Positions 59,636 to 64,000 of a stretch of DNA of 64,000 nucleotides are shown piece by piece. Origin of the DNA: Ignavibacteriales bacterium. Its GTDB lineage: Bacteria; Bacteroidota; Ignavibacteria; Ignavibacteriales; Ignavibacteriaceae. A program made the position numbers and the translations under genes. The notes below the pieces were generated by a model. The model did not search any database. It was not told the origin of the DNA and saw only the letters and a list, made by a program, of their open reading frames with translations. The stretch lies in assembly GCA_016709765.1 (NCBI GenBank), contig JADJMD010000013.1:62001-126000 (forward strand), written 5' to 3'. Position 1 is the first letter of the stretch. Every line of letters starts with the position of its first letter.

Positions 59636-61210
59636 CTAATTTTGATGCTCTTTTCTTAAAAGATCGTTCACTTCTTTTACCGGATTAAAGGTACCTATTG
59701 GAACTTCCACAAAAATTGTTATCCAATTAGCCATACCGCCGTTCCATAAACCGGGTAATTCCAAGGCTTTAAGTTCAATTCCGTCTTTAGATTTTTTTGT
59801 AATTATTCCGCTATGATGATCTACAAAATTGCGCAAATCAAAATTATTCCCCTTATAATCTTTAACTCCACAAACTAAATCAACGGGATTAAAATGTGTT
59901 GAATTCTTAAAAATATTTTTTTGATTTTCATCAGTCATATCAATTTGAACTTGTTCGATAATTTGAAGTGAAGAACTTCCATTATCTTCATTCACCCAAA
60001 ATGGCCCACCGCCAGGTTCTCCAACATTTTTAACCATACCACAAACCCTTATAGGACGATTTAATTTATCAAACAAAAACTTTCGCTTTTGACCATCATC
60101 CCAACTAAAAAAATCTTTCGACATTGTTATAAATAAAAATTCCTCTGCAAACTTCATCATCTCATCAAAACTATATTTAGCAAAATCTTTTTGATTTAAA
60201 GAATTCAAAAATTCAAAAACTTTATTTTGAATTTTTACCAAGTAGCCTGTTAATAGTTTTTTGAAAAGTATTGTATCATTATTTAGGTTTTCCGTTGAGA
60301 TATTGTCAATATTTTTTATAATAACGATATCAGCATTCAGATCATTTAAATTTTCGATCAAGGCTCCATGTCCGCCAGGTCTTCGTATTGGGATACCGGA
60401 TTTATCAAACAGAATCTTGTTAGAGAGATCAACAGCAATTGTGTTAGTAGATTTTTTTTGATAAGAATGCGTTACATTAATCTTAAATTCTTTTTTACTC
60501 AGTTTTGATTTTAAATCACTTATAATTTTTTTAAATAGATCTGTATGTTCTTCAGAAATTGTAAAATGGATTTTTACATTTTGTTCTTTATCAGTAGCAT
60601 AATTAAAGGCTTCAAAAATTTGCTCTTCAAAAGCAGTTCTACACTCCGTTTTATAACAATGAAAATTAATCGCACCTTTTGGTTTTGAGGAATAACCTAA
60701 TCCGGTTTCAAACAAAACCGCTTTTACTATTTCCTTAGGGAAATTATTAACTAATTTTTTAATTTTAACTTCATCGGCATTTAAAACAGCTTTTAAATTT
60801 TCATAAAAAGAAAACTTATTTAGATTTGTTAAAAAATCATAAACCGATTTACATTCATTATCATATTCAATTTTTGATTTGATATCGTTTAAAGAAAAAT
60901 TATTAAACCTGATTAAGACGGATTGAAGCTTATGAAACATTCGTGAAGCCGCACCGGAAGCTGGAACAAACTTAATTATCCTGCTCTCAGCAGAAGCGGA
61001 ATTAAAAAAATTTAGCAGTTCATCAAACTCATCGAGATTTAGTTTAACAATTCCGTCTCCAAGAGTACACGGTTTTTCTAATTGCGGAATCTTAACACCA
61101 TTTTCAAATAAATCTAACTGTTCTTTTATAGCTGATAATAATATATGTTCATTATCAACTGAAGCTAAATAGTTTTTAATTTTTATTAATTCTAATTCGT
61201 TTTTATTCAT
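59636..61210 (-). CDS. DUF4301-family protein
   Basis: The 524-residue protein matches the DUF4301 family of Bacteroidota and relatives: 'LEKPCTLGDGIVKLN', 'IKFVPASGAASRMFHKL', 'FRRPGGHGALIENLN'-like 'IPIRRPGGHGALIENLNDLN' and 'GEPGGGPFWVNEDN'. The Gly-rich loops and 'ADIVIIKNIDNIS' resemble nucleotidyltransferases acting on sugars, a possible but unproven role. It has no signal peptide. It begins 12 bp after the small gene at 61223-61678, and the two likely form an operon. Confidence 0.85.
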   Translation of the reverse strand: MNKNELELIKIKNYLASVDNEHILLSAIKEQLDLFENGVKIPQLEKPCTLGDGIVKLNLDEFDELLNFFNSASAESRIIKFVPASGAASRMFHKLQSVLIRFNNFSLNDIKSKIEYDNECKSVYDFLTNLNKFSFYENLKAVLNADEVKIKKLVNNFPKEIVKAVLFETGLGYSSKPKGAINFHCYKTECRTAFEEQIFEAFNYATDKEQNVKIHFTISEEHTDLFKKIISDLKSKLSKKEFKINVTHSYQKKSTNTIAVDLSNKILFDKSGIPIRRPGGHGALIENLNDLNADIVIIKNIDNISTENLNNDTILFKKLLTGYLVKIQNKVFEFLNSLNQKDFAKYSFDEMMKFAEEFLFITMSKDFFSWDDGQKRKFLFDKLNRPIRVCGMVKNVGEPGGGPFWVNEDNGSSSLQIIEQVQIDMTDENQKNIFKNSTHFNPVDLVCGVKDYKGNNFDLRNFVDHHSGIITKKSKDGIELKALELPGLWNGGMANWITIFVEVPIGTFNPVKEVNDLLRKEHQN

Positions 61211-61222
61211 AATAATTAACTT

Positions 61223-61678
61223 TTAAGAAAGAGAAATACTAATGGCAGGGATTAACCCCAGCTTTATACTTACAGTTTTTAATTTAATTGAACCTATTTT
61301 TATTTTTTCAGCAAAATCACTTGCCTTAAACAAACTATTTAAAATGATGAAGGCAATTTTACTTTCAGAAATATGTGCATTAATCTCTTTTCTTTTTGTT
61401 TCATCAATCATACCAAGAAAATAAAATGAGATTGAAATATCAGGTGGAATTGTAAGAGATGCATTAAAACTGTTCAGTTCATATCCAGCATCAGCGAATA
61501 GTGATTTATATTTTTCAATTATTTCTAATATTTCAACAATTTTTTCAGAACCTTTTTGCTTGAATTGATTAATAATCTCTTCTTTGTCATCATCCACTAA
61601 ATGTTCTGTAAAATCAATTGATTTTTCTTTTAAAGATTGTGCCGCAGCCTTGGCTTTGTCTAAAATATTTTCGCTCAT
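61223..61678 (-). CDS. Hypothetical protein linked to DUF4301 gene
   Basis: The 151-residue protein is not recognised. The first 75 residues are helical and highly charged ('LDKAKAAAQSLKEKSIDFTE', 'EEIINQFKQKGSEKIVEILE'). The second half alternates strands and helices ('SLTIPPDISISFYFLGMIDE', 'IGSIKLKTVSIKLGLIPAIS'). It has no signal peptide or membrane helix. It lies 12 bp before the DUF4301 gene and probably works with it. Confidence 0.7.
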   Translation of the reverse strand: MSENILDKAKAAAQSLKEKSIDFTEHLVDDDKEEIINQFKQKGSEKIVEILEIIEKYKSLFADAGYELNSFNASLTIPPDISISFYFLGMIDETKRKEINAHISESKIAFIILNSLFKASDFAEKIKIGSIKLKTVSIKLGLIPAISISLS

Positions 61679-61710
61679 CGTTAACTTTCTAATTTTTAGT
61701 TATTATTGAT

Positions 61711-61748
61711 AAAAAAAAGCACAGAATGAATTTTATCCTGTGCTTAAA
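61711..61748 (-). terminator. Intrinsic terminator of aqpZ
   Basis: AAGCACAG (61719-61726) pairs with CTGTGCTT (61739-61746). On the minus strand the stem is followed by a run of eight T, the classic form. It begins about 20 bp past the aquaporin stop codon. Confidence 0.88.
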
Positions 61749-61768
61749 AATACGAATAATAAAAAAAA

Positions 61769-62464
61769 CTATTTAGATTTGCCGCCAATAAAACTGTAAA
61801 CAAAACCAGCCAACACCGCGCCAATAATAGGAGCAACCCAGAATAACCACAATTGTGATATTGCCCATCCGCCAACAAATAATGCTGGTCCTGTACTTCT
61901 TGCAGGATTAACAGAAGTATTTGTAACAGGAATACTTATTAAATGGATTAAAGTTAGTCCTAATCCTATTGCAATTGGTGCAAACCCTTTTGGCGCTCTT
62001 TCATCAGTTGCGCCCAAAATTATCATAAGAAACATAAAAGTCATCACAACTTCGCTAACAAATCCTGAAGTTAATGAGTAACCACCTGGTGAGTGATCGC
62101 TATACCCATTGGATGCAAAGCCTGCACTTAAATCAAAACCAAGCTGACCGCTTGCAATTAAATACAAAACACCCGCACCGGCAATAGCGCCAAGCACTTG
62201 TGAAATTATATATGGCAAAATTTCTGAAGCTTTAAATCTTCCGCCTGCCCATAAGCCGATAGTTACTGCCGGATTAAGATGACATCCTGAAATATGCCCG
62301 ATAGCAAAAGCCATTGTTAAAACTGTTAAACCAAAGGCCAGAGCAACACCAACGAAACCAATACCAAGACTGGGAAAAGCAGCAGCAAGAACTGCGCTTC
62401 CACAACCACCAAGTACCAACCAGAATGTTCCGATAAACTCGGCTGCAAGTTTTTTTGAATCCAT
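61769..62464 (-). CDS. aqpZ: Aquaporin (AqpZ type)
   Basis: The 231-residue channel has six helices and two NPA half-helices: 'ISGCHLNPAVTIGLWAGGRF' and 'NTSVNPARSTGPALFVGGW'. The Arg after the second NPA, with His in 'LTLIHLISIPVTNTSVNPAR', forms the narrow filter of water-selective channels. 'AEFIGTFWLVLGGCGSAVLA' is the usual start, including the Cys of AqpZ. It lets water cross the inner membrane. GGAGG lies before the ATG. Confidence 0.96.
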   Translation of the reverse strand: MDSKKLAAEFIGTFWLVLGGCGSAVLAAAFPSLGIGFVGVALAFGLTVLTMAFAIGHISGCHLNPAVTIGLWAGGRFKASEILPYIISQVLGAIAGAGVLYLIASGQLGFDLSAGFASNGYSDHSPGGYSLTSGFVSEVVMTFMFLMIILGATDERAPKGFAPIAIGLGLTLIHLISIPVTNTSVNPARSTGPALFVGGWAISQLWLFWVAPIIGAVLAGFVYSFIGGKSK

Positions 62465-62724
62465 TTGCCCTCCTGAATAAATGAAATAGAAAGAACCTTT
62501 AATTTTTGTACCAAAAAGAGTAGTCTTTTAATAGATAACAATAAACAATATAAAAAGAATTAAATTATTAGTTTCTGAAAATTTAATTCTTCAATATATA
62601 ATTAAATTATTTATCTTGAACATAAGATATTTAATTGAAAACCTCAAACACTATTTACCTTTAAGTTTTTAATATAAGTCGAGATGATTTAAATCTTTAT
62701 TATTTGATTTTCTATTTTTGATAT

Positions 62725-63855
62725 ATGAAAAAACAGCCTTCTAAAAAAAATAATTCATATAAACCTGACTGGACTCCCCAAAATGCGGGTGAAGGATTTG
62801 CTGTACGAGTTGTCAAAGGAATACAAAGTTCAAGTTCAGATGTAGGTTCTAGCAAAAAGGAAAAAGATTTGAAACGCCAGCATCTATCTATTGATGATTA
62901 TGTTAATGGTGTTTTAAATTTTGATAGAAATATTCTGGCTCGTGCTATTACATTAATTGAAAGCAATAATCCAACTCATCATGATAATGCACAAGAAGTA
63001 TTAAAGAAGCTGCTTCCCTATTCCGGAAAATCTTTAAGAATTGGAATTACAGGAGTTCCCGGGGCAGGCAAAAGCACACTGATTGAAGCACTAGGCATGT
63101 ATCTAATAGATCAAGGACACAAAGTTGCCGTTCTTACTGTTGATCCGAGCAGCATCGTAAATAAGGGAAGTATTCTCGGAGATAAAACAAGAATGGAAAA
63201 TCTTTCTAAAGAAAAAAATTGTTTTATTCGTCCTTCACCTTCTGGTGGAAATCTTGGTGGAGTAACAAGAAAAAGTCGCGAAACAATTACTGCATGCGAA
63301 GCCGCAGGATTTGATATTATCCTTATTGAAACAGTTGGCGTTGGACAAAGCGAAGTTACCGTGCGTTCTATGGTGGATTTTTTTCTGCTTGTTTTAATTG
63401 CAGGCGCAGGTGATGAACTGCAGGGAATTAAACGTGGCATAATGGAATTGACCGATGCAATCCTTATCAACAAAGCAGATGGCGATAATGAGAAGAAAGC
63501 TAACATTGCAAGATCAGATTATAACAATGCTCTGCATTATCTGCAGCCTGCAACAAAAGGATGGACATCACAAGCATTCTGTGGATCTGCGCTAACGGGA
63601 AAAGGAATTCCTGAACTTTGGGATGTGATTAAGAAATTTGAAAAGACTATTAAACAATCCGGAATATTTGAACAACGAAGAAAAGATCAATCTATTGAAT
63701 GGGTTTTTAGAATGGTGGAAGACACTTTACGCGATGAGTTTTATAATGATGAAAAAGTTCAACAAGCAATAGCATCAATTAAACAAGAAATACTAAAAGA
63801 TAAAATAACACCAACGCTCGCCGCAGAAAAATTGCTTAAGATTTTCAAATCATAA
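62725..63855 (+). CDS. meaB: Methylmalonyl-CoA mutase-associated GTPase MeaB
   Basis: The 376-residue G3E-family GTPase has Walker A 'GITGVPGAGKSTLIEALG' (about 109-126). 'VLTVDPSSIVNKGSILGDKT' and 'FIRPSPSGGNLGGVTRKSRE' are the MeaB/ArgK blocks. 'IILIETVGVGQSEVTV' is switch II, and 'NKADGDN' is the guanine motif. It guards adenosylcobalamin loading and protects methylmalonyl-CoA mutase. An N-terminal extension of about 55 basic residues precedes the core. No mutase gene is within the window; it may follow downstream. Confidence 0.95.
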   Translation: MKKQPSKKNNSYKPDWTPQNAGEGFAVRVVKGIQSSSSDVGSSKKEKDLKRQHLSIDDYVNGVLNFDRNILARAITLIESNNPTHHDNAQEVLKKLLPYSGKSLRIGITGVPGAGKSTLIEALGMYLIDQGHKVAVLTVDPSSIVNKGSILGDKTRMENLSKEKNCFIRPSPSGGNLGGVTRKSRETITACEAAGFDIILIETVGVGQSEVTVRSMVDFFLLVLIAGAGDELQGIKRGIMELTDAILINKADGDNEKKANIARSDYNNALHYLQPATKGWTSQAFCGSALTGKGIPELWDVIKKFEKTIKQSGIFEQRRKDQSIEWVFRMVEDTLRDEFYNDEKVQQAIASIKQEILKDKITPTLAAEKLLKIFKS

Positions 63856-63858
63856 AAT

Positions 63859-63981
63859 ATGAGGCTGTCTAAAAAGTGTCATTCCGAATTTATTTCGGAA
63901 TCTAACGGTGCGATTTTGAATTAAATTTAGATCCTGAAACGAGTTCAGGGTTACAAAACAACCCTTTTGAGACAGCCTCAT
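63859..63981. repeat. MITE-like intergenic element, copy 2
   Basis: The ends are near-perfect inverted repeats of 17 bp: ATGAGGCTGTCTAAAAA at 63859-63875 and TTTTGAGACAGCCTCAT at 63965-63981, with one mismatch. Inside are ATTCCGAA/TTCGGAAT (63881-63901) and CCTGAA/TTCAGG (63933-63949). It matches the reverse complement of 3841-3957. It starts 3 bp after the meaB stop codon and may end that transcript. Confidence 0.85.
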
Positions 63982-64000
63982 AAATTAATTTTATTTCATC

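Noticed and set aside
63111..63506. Minus-strand 131-codon frame
   Set aside because: Antisense to the GTPase core of meaB; no family resemblance.
1..64000. CRISPR array, tRNA, rRNA or complete insertion sequence
   Set aside because: No regularly spaced repeats, no cloverleaf-type sequence with a GGTTCGAATCC-like arm and no transposase frame were found by reading both strands.

Overview
The window is AT-rich bacterial chromosome and most likely comes from an Ignavibacteria-type member of the Bacteroidota/Chlorobiota group. The main evidence is the protein at 15987-17795. It ends in a type IX secretion sorting domain with the 'NFPNPFNP' motif and a 'PSGIYFYRI' segment, which are very common in Ignavibacteria. 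A DUF4301 protein, a UspA-tailed CPA2 antiporter and frequent weak or TTG starts fit the same group. The assignment is an inference; there is no rRNA or tRNA gene here to confirm it.

Layout. 1-3722 is an envelope-biogenesis operon (uppS, bamA, OmpH/Skp chaperone). 3841-5400 is a lexA operon with two small downstream genes, controlled by an operator-promoter readable in the sequence. 5437-8503 holds an alkaline phosphatase, a branched-chain aminotransferase and an MlaE permease. 8840-21402 holds a multi-PAS hybrid kinase, a pullulanase, two unknown overlapping genes, small secreted proteins, a T9SS-secreted Ycf48-repeat protein, fumarase, a DUF481 outer-membrane protein and a PAS kinase. 21947-25248 holds a TerB-like protein, the threonine-to-glycine pair tdh/kbl and a lipoprotein without a normal start codon. 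25339-27893 contains a transporter and a decayed toxin-antitoxin locus (PIN/DUF4411 toxin plus broken ImmA/IrrE antitoxin). 27949-35143 holds glnA, eno, a CPA2 antiporter and prfC. 35356-37418 holds an unusual epimerase fusion with a membrane partner.

37568-43508 is an arsenic-resistance operon: arsR, arsM, arsC, a small thioredoxin, an ArsP-like permease, acr3, an exported Cys protein, a second small thioredoxin, a periplasmic thioredoxin and a CcdA-like protein. It joins arsenate reduction, methylation and efflux with its own thiol-disulfide supply. A palindromic operator overlaps the likely -10 box upstream of arsR.

43652-64000 holds carbon-metabolism genes (pgi, rpiA), a PAP2 phosphatase, a GH2-like lipoprotein, a dipeptidase, an acyl-activating/acyltransferase fusion with a sensor kinase and response regulator, a Cys/Met lyase, a sigma-54 activator, a DUF4301 pair, aquaporin and meaB. 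A 37-residue membrane protein at 57688-57801 is also called.

Intergenic structure is informative. Several convergent gene pairs share perfect or near-perfect hairpin terminators. Two related MITE-like elements with terminal inverted repeats lie at 3841-3957 and 63859-63981, in opposite orientation. No CRISPR array, complete insertion sequence, tRNA or rRNA was seen.
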